NCBI GenBank assembly: GCA_932294295.1
Contig: OW028581.1
Span: forward strand, 16,699,662 to 16,763,661
Direction of reading: 5' to 3'
DNA from: Alitta virens
Lineage: Eukaryota > Annelida > Polychaeta > Phyllodocida > Nereididae
Length of the DNA stretch: 64,000 nt
Shown: in pieces, positions 11,301 through 23,835 of the stretch
How positions within the stretch are numbered: the first letter of the stretch is position 1
Layout: each line of letters starts with the position of its first letter
The notes under the pieces: model-generated
The model's input: the letters and a program-made list of their open reading frames with translations, nothing else
What the model was told of the DNA's origin: nothing
Databases searched by the model: none
Position numbers and translations under genes: made by a program

Positions 11301-14300
11301 TCTGCACTCAGTACCCTTTGAGAATACATACAATACAGTAAGCTGAATTTATGTGGTTTTTGAGATTTCAATTTGTGTCCCACAAGTGGTGTCTTTCTTG
11401 TGTATAACTGGTTCAATGGGTTATTATTGTCATTTTCAGTGGCTCTTTGGCCAATCAAGCTTTTCCACATCCTGCTAGCCGTATGCATGACAATTGCAAT
11501 CTTTTAAACTGCTTTTATACAGTTAAGTCCTTGATGCAGAAATGACAGTTTATTCTCATGGTAGCAGAGGTTTTATGAATGCAAAGGTTGAATCTTTCTC
11601 TGTGGTGATTCAAATGCCCTTTCATCGGTCATAGGACATAAGCAGAGTTTATAAAGTGACACTTAATCCAAAGAACACACCGCCAGGGGCACTTGTCACC
11701 TTTGACCTGCAATGCAGCCACCCTGAGTGCACCCCATATTCATCCGCCAGTGTATCGACAGGTTGGAAGTGGCACTATTTTCTTGCGCGCAAGCTGACCT
11801 CAGGGTATGGAGAGAAGCGTCGCATTGGATGATCAACTCAAGCAGCTATTGTCACTTTCAACATTGTTACACATTGTCATTTGAAAGTGGAGGGGGGTAG
11901 GACCAAAAGAGGGTGAAAACCCCAATGATAGACATTTGCTTGTGCGTGGTCAGGTGCTCTCACCCCTTGTCTTTTACCCTGGGGGTACCTATTCTTACCC
12001 TCTCGTTATTTTGGTGTTATTTTCGCCAGTCTTAACAAGACATATGACCCAATGATAACAAATGCTACTTATGCCCTTAATACCTTTCCAAACCCCCTCT
12101 ATAAGCACTCTCCTCCAATTTTCTCATCATTACACCCATTCAGACTATTGTCAGTTCACCAAGTACATTAGCTAATTAAGGCCCCTTGCGTAACGTCTAA
12201 TCAACTGTCACTGGCTTTAATTAACTGTCATTTGTGTACTCCTTATAGCAATATATCACACCTGCGTGCAGTAACAGAACCAGTATCATAGCACTGGTGT
12301 TTGAAGGCCCACTAAATGGGCTAATTGATTAAATTCCTACTTCAATAATACATTTTGACAGTGGTTCAGAGATGTTTCTTAGACCTTGCATGAATTTTGG
12401 TTCATCCAAGCTTAGACTGACAGAGAATAAATGATGTCCACATCATTACATGGAAAGATATGATTGACAGTCCGACAAAGGTGCATGCACTTGCTTATAT
12501 ATATTGTTTACCATGTTGATAACAGTCAAGAGTACATCATGTATGTATATATATCTTATGCTTAGTGTTTAGTTTTGTTATTGAACCTGAATTGTTGTGC
12601 TAAAACTATTTGTTGGTGCTTTTTTAAACAGTATTATTAACTATTATTTGTTTAGTTCCGGGTGCTTTAGAATTTATTAGACAGACTATGTAGTGTTGAT
12701 TAGTATTAGTCATAATATAGCTCTACTTATTTAAATATTTTAACTGTTGATCCATGTATTTCTATTATCTTTTTATTTTTTGCCATTTATTATCTTGTCA
12801 TGCTGACACATGTATCAATTTTATATTTAGCTGTCAATAAAAATCTGTATATATTGTCCACTTAAAGAGCAACATTTATATTCTTTTCCAGTGTATTTTA
12901 CATTATCGTGAATGATTATAATATTTGCCATTGTTGTGTAAGAATTATTTTCATTTTATTATTTACACACAAACCTGCAATTTTCATGATGTAACCTACT
13001 GCAATAATTAACTAATTAAATACTATTAGCTTACCTGCGAAGTAAGGGTTCTTCATAACTGGCTGGAACTGATGATTTTCGAAGAAGTGACGGGCCGGGG
13101 GGTGACACCCCATGCAATATGTTGGTACCCCGGGGGTCTGGGGGCAGCAGAAAGCTGACTGGACTAAGGGGTACCCCCCTTTCAGTTCTTGGGGCGCTTT
13201 ATTTTCATATTTCTTGTCTTCAGTATGGGTTCTTGCTTCATGTTTGTCTCCCACGGGGGAAGGGTGGGACCGGCTGTCTCTCGGGGAGAGCAGAGCTGGC
13301 GACCCCGGGGATCGGTGGTGCCTGTCACCGTAGTTGAAGAATGCCCCCTTGGTTGTGGTAGGTTCTGAAATGAAACAGATAAAACTGTCTAGCAATTGTT
13401 AAACAACGATAACTATGCATGGAATCAAGATGAGTGAGAAAAAACTTTTAAAATTAGCTGCAAAATAAACATTTTTATGTCCTAAAATAATAGGCCATGG
13501 AACCTTGAACATGCCTCAAAAATAGGCATACTCTTAGATTTTAGCTTTTCCCTGCCTATCAACTTGCCTGGTGGCTTAGAACTACACAATATTATGCAAA
13601 ACACGAATGGTAGAGGTCATAGGTCAATCATTTCATATTTCTCTTTATATCGACTATTTGTTGAAGATGTCATTAGCATTTAAGGCTTTCGTATAATCTT
13701 TTAAGGAGCCCATGTTTTTGTTTGTGTAAATGGTGGATATCATTGCACAATTTTCCTATGTTGTCATGTGATCCAGGTCATGTGACCTTGGGTGTAGTTT
13801 CAAAGCGAGGCTGGCTGTATCATGGCGGCCATATTTGAATGAAAGTTTGTTTGAATATTAAGTTCATATTCATTACACAAAAGCCACTTATAAGAGCAAA
13901 AATCTAAAAGTTCGAGAAAAGTTTGCATTGAAGTCAGCTTTGCAAAACAGTCAAGATCTGTGACGCCATGGTCCTTTGTGACGTCACAGTCTCGACATTC
14001 TGTCCCAAGATTCTTAAAAGCCCTTGAGATTATTCTATAGACTTCCGGTTTTGGGGAGGCCCTATCAACTGTCCTGAAAGAATTCTAAACATCACGGTTG
14101 TGTTTTGACTTTCATGAGCTTCAGGTTTTCATGGTATGATATCCAAATCACACAAATATCCAAAAAAAGTTTATGAAAGTAGAAAAAAATTAAAGGACAT
14201 ATGTTTTAATGATGATTGATTCATACTGATTCACTGATTCACTGATTCACTTGTCCATTGATTCATTTGTTCCAAATGACTTCGGGTTCTTGCTTAGATT

Positions 14301-16984
14301 TATCTTACACAAACATGAAATGTTTAAATTATGATAAAAATACAAATGTCAATCATTTTAAAATAACCCTCAAATTAAGAAAACCAATGTGTGCTATATT
14401 TCATAGATTGATTGCTCACTTAGCGTCATTGTCGTGTCTTAATAACAATCGAAAGTCAAATTCCATCAAGCTATGGAATGGCTGTTCTAATAGGCCGTTT
14501 CGTTTGTGTGCCGAAACGTCTTGCGGACAAATATTAGCCTTGGAGGGGCTGAAGGACGTTTGCTTTTGGCCAATTCGTGATGGTCATAACCCAATAAGGC
14601 CTCGTAAATCACAAAACAAGCAAATGTGCCCATTATTCCTACCCCATTAACACATTAACTCCTGCCCTTTCTTTTCAAATAACAGCGAATATAACGCGAC
14701 ATTTCGGCCCCCAAAAAGCCATGTGGGTGGCACCAGATATTTGCAGAAACATTATATGGATCTACCCCCGAGCAGAAAAAGCCCAGTCACCCAATAGCTG
14801 GCTAAATATATCTCAAGCAACTGTCATGTTTCATGAGGAAAATAAAATTGTGTTTATTTCAATACAAACATACCTAAGAGTTGTGTATACACTGCTAGTC
14901 CATAATAACCTGAGAACATTAGTGTGTCAAATTACTGCGCCCTGCTGGATTTTTATGGCGAATTTCTTTTTCTTGAATAATGCTGTCTTAGACGGTCTGA
15001 AGGCAGCATTTACAATGTATGAAAGCATCTCAATACCAGAAACTTTGAAGTTTACAAAATTTCCAATTTGTATTTTTTCCTTCTATAGTTGATTATTGAT
15101 CAATCCGTTTTCCCAGAATCGTTGCAAATACGAAACGTATTTTATATACCTGTATTATATCTGTTTCATGTAATATAAAGCAGATTCACCTGGTCTTTGA
15201 CTGTCAACAGTGAGTTCAGAAGTCACCACTGGACTTCTTTATGAAGACCACTGTCAACTCTTGGTCCTGTATATAGCGAGGTACTCGTATAACTGAGGTT
15301 ATTTTTTTATGGAACTTTAATTATTAAAATATCACTGCCTCATTGGAACTTATTAGTAGCATGAGACTATATACTCGCATACATTTTAAATTTAGCCATT
15401 TTGACCAACAATTTAGCTAGTTTTATCTGATCCATGGTGACAGAGTGACCCATACTTAACCATAAGAAGCTCTAGTAGTCAATATGAGTGATGACACACA
15501 GGTCATAAATCTGACTAATTGTTAGATAAAGGTGACTGACTTGTTAGTCAAAATGCCCATTGGAGGTCAGTCATTCCAGACACAGTCAAAACGTCAACAT
15601 TTAGTAAAAAAAAAAAAAAGAATAAAAGTTGGCCACAATTCTTGATGTTTTGAGATTTTCTTTCCAAAATTGTGTAATTTTGCAGTTAGATAATATTTAA
15701 TTGAAACCATATTAATTATAGAAGCCAACTTAGATCCCACGTTAATTTTGACCAGGGGTGTAGGCTGTCCAAGAAACCATCAGGGCTAAATGAAGTTGGC
15801 AAGGTGAGGGGCACGGAATAAGGGGGGGGGCAGACAGGGGTTGTTTGAGGGGGTGAAGTTAATGCCCTGTGTCTGTGACATAGCATGCTCCTTTGTTTAC
15901 CCCTTAGGATGGCTCTGTTTGTCTGTCAGCCTCTTCAAGACATCAACATCTCGAGCACACAGTTTCTTGTACACCCTTCCATTAGTGCCATCAAGAAGTC
16001 AGGGGGTTTTTAGTGTAACCCCTTTGCCATACAAATGTCTCATTCATCCTGTTATTTCTGGTACTAGATTCAAAAGCCTTGAAATCAAAATGTATGGGTA
16101 AATATTACAACTGGAAAATATTGACGAACTCGTAATGCCTGCACCTGACTGATACAAAAGGAGAGTGCACAGCTTCCATAAAGGGCATATTGGGCCTATT
16201 AAGCACACTGGCATTTTAGGCATATGTCAGGCAATAGCTGGATGCCGTCATGTCTTCCAGCCAGCAGTTATGAGGCATTACAAGACATTTAGGAGTTTAA
16301 GTTAAGTTGATCAAAATACCAAACACCAACCCAAAAATAAGTCACCTCATGCCTCAATAAACCAACTTCTACCTTCAACTTATTTCATTAATGGAAGAAC
16401 AGACAATACATTTTTTATGTTCATTGTAGCATACTTGTAGCATAGTTATAATAAAATAAAATAAAACATGATCATATACTTTTTTCTTAAAGTAAGGCGT
16501 AATTGATTATGAGCAAAACTAATAAATGACTCGCTATACAAAATAAATGATTATTTATTAGATTTGTACAATAAAATTGACAATAAAAAATATATTTACC
16601 ATTTTTGGGTGATATATGCTGTGACAATATTGCAGTGACTCCGAATTTCAGGAAAGGTTTCTGCTGCTGAGGAGGAGGAGAGGGTAGGGGGAGAGAGGGA
16701 GATTTGGGAGGACAGGGTGAGGAGCAGGAGGTAGGGGGAGAGGAGCGAGTGGGGAGGGAAGAGGAGGAGGAGGAGGATGGGGGTAAGACCAAATGCCCGG
16801 TTGCAGCAGCAGCAGCCATGGGGGGTCGGTCTCTCTGCAGAATGTTCTCCATCAAAAATGAAGTCCCCGGCATCAAGGCCCCCGGGAGAGGGTGTGGTGG
16901 GGGTAGGGGAAACGCCCCAGTCATCCTCACAAAATGTGCGTACAACGGCGAAGGAGGCAGCATCCCTGGTAGCATGCTATACAT
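8051..16984 (-). CDS. DBX: DBX-family homeobox transcription factor (4 coding exons, about 407 aa)
   Basis: Homeodomain transcription factor of the DBX (developing brain homeobox) family; in other animals these proteins act in the nucleus as repressors that pattern neural progenitors. Coding exons on the minus strand are 16984-16600, 13364-13035, 11083-10887 and 8362-8051, all with GT-AG borders and matching phases (1, 1, 0). The homeodomain is about residues 261-320: it starts GMLRRAVFSD, has KQKYISKPDRKKLADKLGLK in the middle and ends KIWFQNRRMKWRNSKE, followed by the DBX signature ELLSSGGSREQTLP. The intron between homeodomain positions 44 and 45 is an old homeobox intron. The N-terminus has FLMENIL (43-49) and FLKFGVTAIL (111-120), matching DBX N-terminal blocks and resembling eh1 Groucho-binding motifs. 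Ser/Pro tracts fill residues 69-108. The tail is acidic (PEEEDCEIDVS). The family call is firm; vertebrate-type DBX1 versus DBX2 cannot be assigned. The start Met fits the DBX N-terminus, with no alternative upstream. Confidence 0.93.
8395..8560 (-). mobile_element. SINE family A fragments, inverted
   Basis: ATGATGAGATGATAAGGC, then ACACCATGCTACACATTTAC and GGGGTCTTTTACTTGC are the reverse complement of the family body. A forward-oriented piece (CTTATCATATCATCATTATG) follows at 8519, making a head-to-head arrangement. Confidence 0.6.
9575..9720 (-). mobile_element. SINE family A, inverted copy
   Basis: CATATGACCAGCTACC, GACGTCATGATGAGATGATA and ACACCATGTTACACATTTAC, then TCTTTTACTTGCCTCACCATAG, match the reverse complement of the family. 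Confidence 0.6.
10697..10800. repeat. 44-bp tandem repeat, 2.4 copies
   Basis: Two identical units at 10697-10740 and 10741-10784 (beginning TTTCATTGTGGATGGTAGTG), plus a partial third. Confidence 0.9.
10887..11083 (-). CDS. DBX: DBX coding exon 3 (homeodomain helices 1-2)
   Basis: Acceptor CTTTCAG, donor CAG|GTTGGT, ending in phase 0 after Gln44 of the homeodomain. Contains the family-diagnostic MRGKPRRGMLRRAVFSD and the rest of helices 1 and 2. Confidence 0.95.
11084..13034 (-). other. DBX intron 2
   Basis: About 1.95 kb without exons. The segment 11650-12260 is less AT-rich and has several TAAT/ATTA cores, including TTAATTAACTG and GCTAATTAAG, which could be homeodomain sites of an intronic enhancer. 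The rest is AT-rich. Confidence 0.5.
13035..13364 (-). CDS. DBX: DBX coding exon 2
   Basis: Acceptor TTTCAG and donor G|GTAAGC; phase 1 at both ends. Encodes a low-conservation linker, then HFFENHQFQPVMKNPYFA, which resembles the F-x-PY-F segment upstream of the homeodomain in vertebrate DBX1. It is GC-richer than its flanks. Confidence 0.85.
13365..16599 (-). other. DBX intron 1
   Basis: About 3.2 kb. Contains two unusually long plus-strand open frames (14258-14650 and 14721-15092) with no recognisable domain, a short GATTCACT tandem near 14220-14260 and a G-rich patch near 15820. I call no gene here; conserved non-coding DNA is a possible explanation. Confidence 0.5.
16600..16984 (-). CDS. 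DBX: DBX coding exon 1
   Basis: Codes residues 1-128, beginning MYSMLPGMLPPSPLYAHFVR and ending at the conserved KFGVTAILSQ block. The donor is G|GTAAAT just after an Asn codon (phase 1). The purine-rich GGAGGA stretch on the plus strand encodes the Ser/Pro-rich linker, which probably varies by replication slippage. Confidence 0.9.
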
Positions 16985-17104
16985 TGCAATTGTCCTGAAT
17001 ATACTTGAATTTACGATTTTAAAAAGTCAGCTTCAGTTTTGTGTTTTGACAATCATGCTTCACTCATAATTCATGTAAAAGATAGTAACTTATGAAAATA
17101 ATCC

Positions 17105-17112
17105 TTTTTATA
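17105..17112 (-). promoter_or_regulatory. Candidate TATA box of DBX
   Basis: The minus strand reads ATATAAAAAGG about 120 nt upstream of the DBX start codon, a good TATA-box match. It would give a 5' UTR of roughly 90 nt. The region is AT-rich, so a chance match is possible. Confidence 0.35.
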
Positions 17113-17579
17113 TTTGTAATATTATACTATAGTCCAAATGTTGTGCAAAGTTTGTTTTAAAAAGTCAAATATTTATGAAAAGCAGCCTCAGTGTTTGAAT
17201 GAGTCCTGTAGCAGCAATTTGCAATTTCTGAATTTCGGATTCCTCCAAAAATGCCCAAAAACCAGTTGTTTTGAGTGGGCAAAGTACCAGGTGATTAGCA
17301 CCTCATTCAGATGTCATAATGATTCATTCCTGGCTCATGGCTTTCTATGCCCAAAATGATTTTCACCTCCAAATCAGGAGAACTTGGCAACCACGACGCC
17401 CCCACCTGTCAATCATCTGATAAGCCACGCCCACTTGACTCGCAACGACCAATCAGGGATCGAACTGCATCAACATTGTTCAGGGACAATCGAAAGTGAT
17501 TCGTTACTTCAAATACAAGTGAATCATGTGATATATCAAATAAATTAGCAATTATAATAGTTGTGTTACAAACAACGTA

Positions 17580-17799
17580 GGGGGAGGGGGATGGGGCTAG
17601 AACCCCCCCCCCCCCCCTTAATAGGCGCAAGAAAGTATACAAATTACAGTAATTATGTGGAGTCCGCAAGTCCCCACCGCCCTGCCCCGACTAGTTTTGT
17701 CCCTATAGCTTACTTTATTTGTATTTTTTGCTCTTGAAGAAAATGTACACGTCAAACTGCCCCCCCCCCCCCAACCCCATTTCTGGCTTCGCCACTGGC
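17580..17799. mobile_element. hAT-like MITE remnant
   Basis: The right edge TTCTGGCTTCGCCACTGG is a CAGTGGCG-type hAT terminus, preceded by long C runs like the MITE at 32.9 kb. No matching left end or target duplication found. Confidence 0.35.
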
Positions 17800-18730
17800 A
17801 TTTGTAATTTGTATATTTTTCAAAGAGCTATATATAGACCCTAAAGAAATTCCCATCATGAAAGTTCCACTGACTTCGAAAGCTACAGTTAGTTTCGTAC
17901 GATTATATCTGCCACTCAACGGACATGTCTAGAGAACTTAAAATAAGGGGAAAATAGGGAGGATTCGAATTTTTTTAAACCTCCATACCAAAGACACTAT
18001 TTACCCTAAAAGAATGAAATTTTGTCAATTACATATCTAAATTATAGTATTTTCACTTTTCACCTGGTTGACAAGATCATGGAGGCAGTTGTTGATGTGG
18101 TAAACCCGTAGCTACAATTTGTCTATTGATAACACTTTCGACTTCTCAATGTTTTCATTGGTTGTCCCAAGGAGTTTTGATGGACACCTTGCATCACATT
18201 TCTTATTGTTATTGATCTAAATTTTAATCATATCATCAATGGAATTTGTCATTAGATTGTAAAATGCTACCACACAAGTCTTATTGTGATGCAAACAATA
18301 TATACTCTATCCCACAACAAATCATGAAGTTAATAATATTACTTCGACTTTGAATGCTCTTTAATGATGATTATTATTTTCTTGATATTATGTAATTAAA
18401 ATACCAGTAAAGTGTGTGATAATAAATAACAAACGTAAATACCATAGATTTAATGCCAATCAGCAACCCAACAATCCAGTAACTGTTGAAAGGCTTGGCA
18501 ATTGATAGTGTGTAGTTCCTTCAGTTGCCAACTAAAAGTAATCGTATCATTCCATACAAAAGAAACCTTTAAGATTTGTATTTATTTGTATTTAAACATT
18601 ATTTAATACTAATAAAGAATGAGTAACAATGAGTCAGGCATAGGTTTGGAAAATGTGCCATTTATTGGCTGTAATGCAAACACTTACACTCGATGACTCA
18701 AAGATGAGTTTCGACAAATACACATAAAAC

Positions 18731-18764
18731 AGGCTCTAGTGGACGTCCATACCACTAAGAGCCT
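18731..18764. repeat. 12-bp-stem hairpin in a possible retroelement end
   Basis: AGGCTCTAGTGG pairs with CCACTAAGAGCCT across a 9-nt spacer, with one bulged base. On the minus strand it reads CTGATAAAGGCTCTTAGTGG, a layout common near retroelement 3' ends. Confidence 0.45.
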
Positions 18765-19680
18765 TTATCAGGTTAGAACATAATAACATCTTAATTTATG
18801 AAAATAAGAATACCAGGTAACTCAAACTGGCATGTTATCGAACCAACTGTCCTTACCAATAAATTAATATTAACAATATTAACAAGTTAAGGTAACTTAA
18901 ATACAGGAACCCTTACGAGCTACAAAATGTATATCAAAGTACTTACATAGACAAACACTGAAATAAGGTATAAACAGTGTCAATAATACATGTGACATTG
19001 ATCAAGTTCAAAGAAAATGAAGAACTACAGATGTGAATTTAAGAACAAGAAAGGGATGGTGGGAGGGGGAAATTAATGAAGCGAATGATGAAGGGAGTTG
19101 AGGGGTTGAATTTATAGTGAGTGATAAGGAGATTAAGAGAAGGGCTCCTATTGGCCCAGGCGAAGTCAGCTGTGCGCGGAAGCGGAAGTAGCATTATTAT
19201 TAATTAACTAAATTTAATAATTAAATTACATTTATCTGAATACAAATAAATAAAAACCTTACAGGTTTGTTTTGTATGAAATTATACCCAACATCTTTAT
19301 ATATATGTGGCATAAAATTGTTGCTGAATTTCATATACATTCCTTATGAAGTATTTTCATAGCCCATATATAACTATTTTGGACAAATTATAGTCTTAGG
19401 TGTAGATTAATTAAGGGAACATGCTATTGTGTTGATTGTGCATAACATCTTTGAAACAGACACAATTAGATGGCAGGAAAAGGATAATCAATACCTTTGA
19501 TGCTCAATTGGCTTTAATCTGAACAGAATGGATTGCTATTATGAACAAATGGAAAAATTCAAGAGTTGAAAAAATATAACATCTTGAACTCTTATTAGCA
19601 TTGCATAACAGGCTATGTAGGCCAAGTGTTTCGGTTCATCGGACACACTATATAAACACTAAGTAAATAAATTTTTTTCA

Positions 19681-20248
19681 AAGTGCATTAGTTTTAGAGT
19701 TCTGGAAACGAAAGTGTAACACCCGCCCTCCTGCCTTTTGGACGGACACTTACGCGGAGTTCGCTGAGGGTTTTGCTGCAGCACAGCCAATGTTTTTTTC
19801 TGGCAGCATTTTGAAGCTAATAATGAATTACAAAACAATTAATCACAACCAATGCAGCACCTGTCAATCTGTTATAAATCACTTGTAAATAGGCATATTT
19901 TTTTTCAAATAAGGCAAAGCAGCTGAGATATGTCAGTGTGACTATCAAAAGGCACCACTAGGTCATATAGAGTGTTGCTGTATGAATCTCATTAGGGTAA
20001 GTGCATAGGTGTTAGAGTTCTGCTCTGGAAACGAAAGTGTAACGCCCGCCCTCCTGCTTTCAGACGGACACTAATGATGTCTGTGTGTTATGTCACAACT
20101 GATTTGGAATTCGCTGAGGGTTTGCTGCAATGCAGCTGTTTTTTTTTCTGGCAAAATTTTGAAGCTAATAATGAATTACAAAACAATTAATCACAACCAA
20201 TGCAGCACCTGTCAATCTGTTATAAATCACTGTAAATAGGCATATTTC
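19681..20248. repeat. Tandem duplication, two copies of about 230-250 bp
   Basis: Copy 1 (19681-19908) and copy 2 (19999-20248) share AAACGAAAGTGTAAC, CCCGCCCTCCTGC, TTCGCTGAGGG and a long block from GAAGCTAATAATGAATTACA to TGTTATAAATCAC. Copy 2 has an insertion of about 35 nt near 20074. Confidence 0.85.
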
Positions 20249-23200
20249 ACTGTACATTCATACTAATTTAATAGACAAACAGTTCTTCGCCACTTACTGA
20301 TTGTGTAATCATTTTCTCTTAATTATCAGAAGATATAATGTCAAAGTATAAGAGGCTGCTGAAAGACATTGTCACAACCTTACACAAAAATAGGTATGGA
20401 AATTAAATTCCAGTTTTCGTAAGGACATTTTGTTTCACACTGTGCTTGCTCAATTCTACCCCATGCTACTTATTTTGAATATAAAAGAATACATTAAAAA
20501 ATGCATAAATGAAATAAGATGAAAACAAGAAAAACAAAAAGAGCCTGGGTCTAAGGTAATCAAAACTAATCTTGAGGAATTTAAATTTTCCTTGGAGAAT
20601 TAATGGTTGGAATTTAAAATTTTGTAACCCTTGGCTTGTTATCAAATATAACATGTAGTGTTTTGCAGGTCTTTCCATAGCAAAAGGTCTTCTTGCAAGC
20701 ATTTTTTCCTCTTTTGAGTGCTCAGTTTTATTTTTCCTTATTTCTCTTTTTATTTCCTAAAATTGGAAATAGCAGACGATGCACTTATAAAAGCCTTTGG
20801 TCGGAGGTGCGTTGTGACGTGCGTCTGACGGCCGTCTGGAGCGTCGTGGCACACGTCATGAGCGTGTAACGTTCGAATTAGTGCGTGTGGACTGAGATAG
20901 CATCTTGCACCATGAACAAAACATACAATCACCAGCTCTAACTACATCTTTGACTTTTTAAGGGTAATAAAAATCCAGCAATTTTGCAATCATTGCCCAG
21001 ACACTAGCATGAAAGTCAAACTGGCAAATTTGCCCCACGCAACAAAATTAGCCTAAGTAAGGAATGTTTTAGGTTCATTTTTGCTTAAATGCTGCATCCA
21101 TCACGAAAGAGTAACTGTCTGGTCACTTTTTAGAAGAATAAAAAGTGAAAAAAAGTCATGTAAGCTAAAGTTGAATGTCCCTTTTAGAAAAAAAAAAAAA
21201 AAAAGTCTCGTAGGCAAAGTTAATACTTTGCGGATGATAGCTACATTGCATTCAAATATGGTTGACAATATTGGAATGATACAGGATCAAAATAGTGTTA
21301 ATTTAACGTAAATACACTGAAATCAGAATGTCAATTTTGATTCTGAATCTTAGGAAATGTTAAATTTCACCAACTTTCATGATAAAATCAGATAACATTA
21401 TTCAAGAAAACACGACATATGTTCCCTGATTTTGATAAGATAACTTTTTACAACTCATGATAATATCTCATAATGAGTTTACTGAGAAAATTATTTCATT
21501 GCGTTTTTGATTTATAATTTGTGTCAGTAGATAATAAGCTATACTTTTGGCTCTTGAAAAAGCTCATATATTGAACAAGCTATTCATCAATTTCAGCGAA
21601 CATAAAATTATCAATATTCTATAAATTAGTTTTTGTCATTTTTTAACTCATCTATTATTTTCTGCAAATTTTTGTATTCTTAGCAAGCAGAGACACCTGA
21701 ATAGAACTGTGGCCTCTGTCTCACAACTGGAACGTGGCGACCTCTGGCGTATTTGTCATAGACGAGCTATTTTTTTCTCTCTGCATGAAGCTTCAAATGG
21801 GAGGCTGGAACTCATCAAATCATCAATATGGTATGAATTACTATTATCATGGAGTTTTATATATTTCGTGTATATTGGTTTAAATAGTGTACTGTATTGC
21901 CATTTAAAAAATAATGATGAAATGTTCAATAATTAATTTAAAAATCATCATTTATAATTTCAATGGCGCCCAATGCTCAGTAATGATGCTTTATTTCCAT
22001 TGCTAAACAGACCTCATATGATATTTCAGAATTTATGTTCTTATTGATTATATTCTAGACCTATACCGTTCAGTGAATAATTCATGAATGATGGTACCAA
22101 GTCGTCTATTGCTTGAACAGTCCCATTGGATGACTGATCATTAAAATTTGCTCAAAATTAATGTGTCCATGGCTTTCATATCTGAATTTATTGTATGCCT
22201 TTATTTGTGACGTCATAATGGTTATTGTGACTTGAGACCCTCAGGAAGCCTTGTCTTGCCAGGATAATTGTATTTAGATTTATTAACCTATGCAGATGTC
22301 AATTGGTAATTTAATTAGTCCATGCAAAGGACAGCCCCATTTCCATAGGCTAGTTTTATCACCTATTCATTTTAATAATAGTTATGTAACACGTGAGATT
22401 TTAATGGTAAGGTGCAGCACACAAAATGAACATTACTTTACCAACAAGTCAATTCCTAACTGCCTAGCTGACAGGTATAAACTAGAAGTTCTGTAAGATT
22501 CAACAAAAAAAAGGTCCAATGAATTGAATTAATTAGTAACATTTAGGCCTATTTCCCTTTTCTATTATTCCAATATTTTTATGATGATAATTATGATATG
22601 ATCCGAAAAAGGCATGGACATTCATTAAGGATCCTGTAGTAGTAACAACATGGTAGTGATATTTATAGATTATGCTTCATGCTTCATCAAATGCCATAAA
22701 GCACCAGGGGTCGCCAGTGAGAAGATGTTATATTTTTCTGAAGCTTTGATCTAGCGCCACCTAGGGTATTCTATGTAAGGCAAAGCTCTACCTATATTTT
22801 CTGCATTTATAGTGTATATTGGGCAATTTCGTCATAGTGCCGACATAAAACCCTAATTGTCATGTTCTGTATGCCATACAAATTTCAGAAAAGTATGCAG
22901 TTATAATATTAACATCCAAACTATTTAATTTCAGTATATGCTTTGCCAAAGTCAATTCAACAGACATCTGTCAGTGTAAATCTACATTTGAAATTTGATG
23001 CATAAATATTATTTGATCATATGCCCAGGTGACAATGTGTGACTGTTCCGAGTCAGGTCAGAGTGTGGGATTTCTGTCCAGGGTACCATGACCGTCATGT
23101 GCTTCCAGTAGACATGAAACTCGCTATCACACGGACTGTTTATATTTATAAATAGATTCTGATTCCGTACAAAATATAATGTGATGCTGCACACGGATTT

Positions 23201-23835
23201 ATTCAAACACACGGATTTAATGTGATGCTATTTAGGAATCAAACTATAGACATGTTGTAGGTAAGTTATCATGCATATAAGAGTGTTATTATCTTATCAG
23301 GGAAAGTTCAATTGATACTGCAGTGGCTACTTATATGTCATAAGGTGGGCGCAAGTACCATAAACCAAATATTCCAGAAATATGACACACACTGGTGATT
23401 TTTGTACCTGGCATTAAATTTTCATTTATTAGATATATTATAATGTATTTTCGGAGACAAAACAGTCTGGAACCATCGAAGTAATATGCTATATCATAAA
23501 ATAATAGCTAATATTTTGTTACATGGTGTGTTTGCCATGGTATCTCTGGTATACAGAGAATATAATAATTAATATTCTGAGTTAACTAGTTTGTTTTAGC
23601 CAGACTTCTGTTGTCATAGAGTTTGTTAGTAATGGGGCCCACAGTATATAATTATTGTCTCTACATATTTTTGTACTTGAACTTTTATATTACACCAAGT
23701 ACAAATATTTCGTGTTGTGCATGAAAAGGACAACTACCCAAGCGGACAATTGTCAACAATTTTTCTTACTTTGATCGTGAGAGACCGTTTTTCGCTGTCG
23801 AAGCAGTTTTTTGCCAACTTCTTAATAAATAGCAT

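Noticed and set aside
16704..17069. 121-codon Glu/Gly-rich plus-strand frame opposite DBX exon 1
   Set aside because: Shadow of the Ser/Pro-rich DBX coding strand; no independent support.
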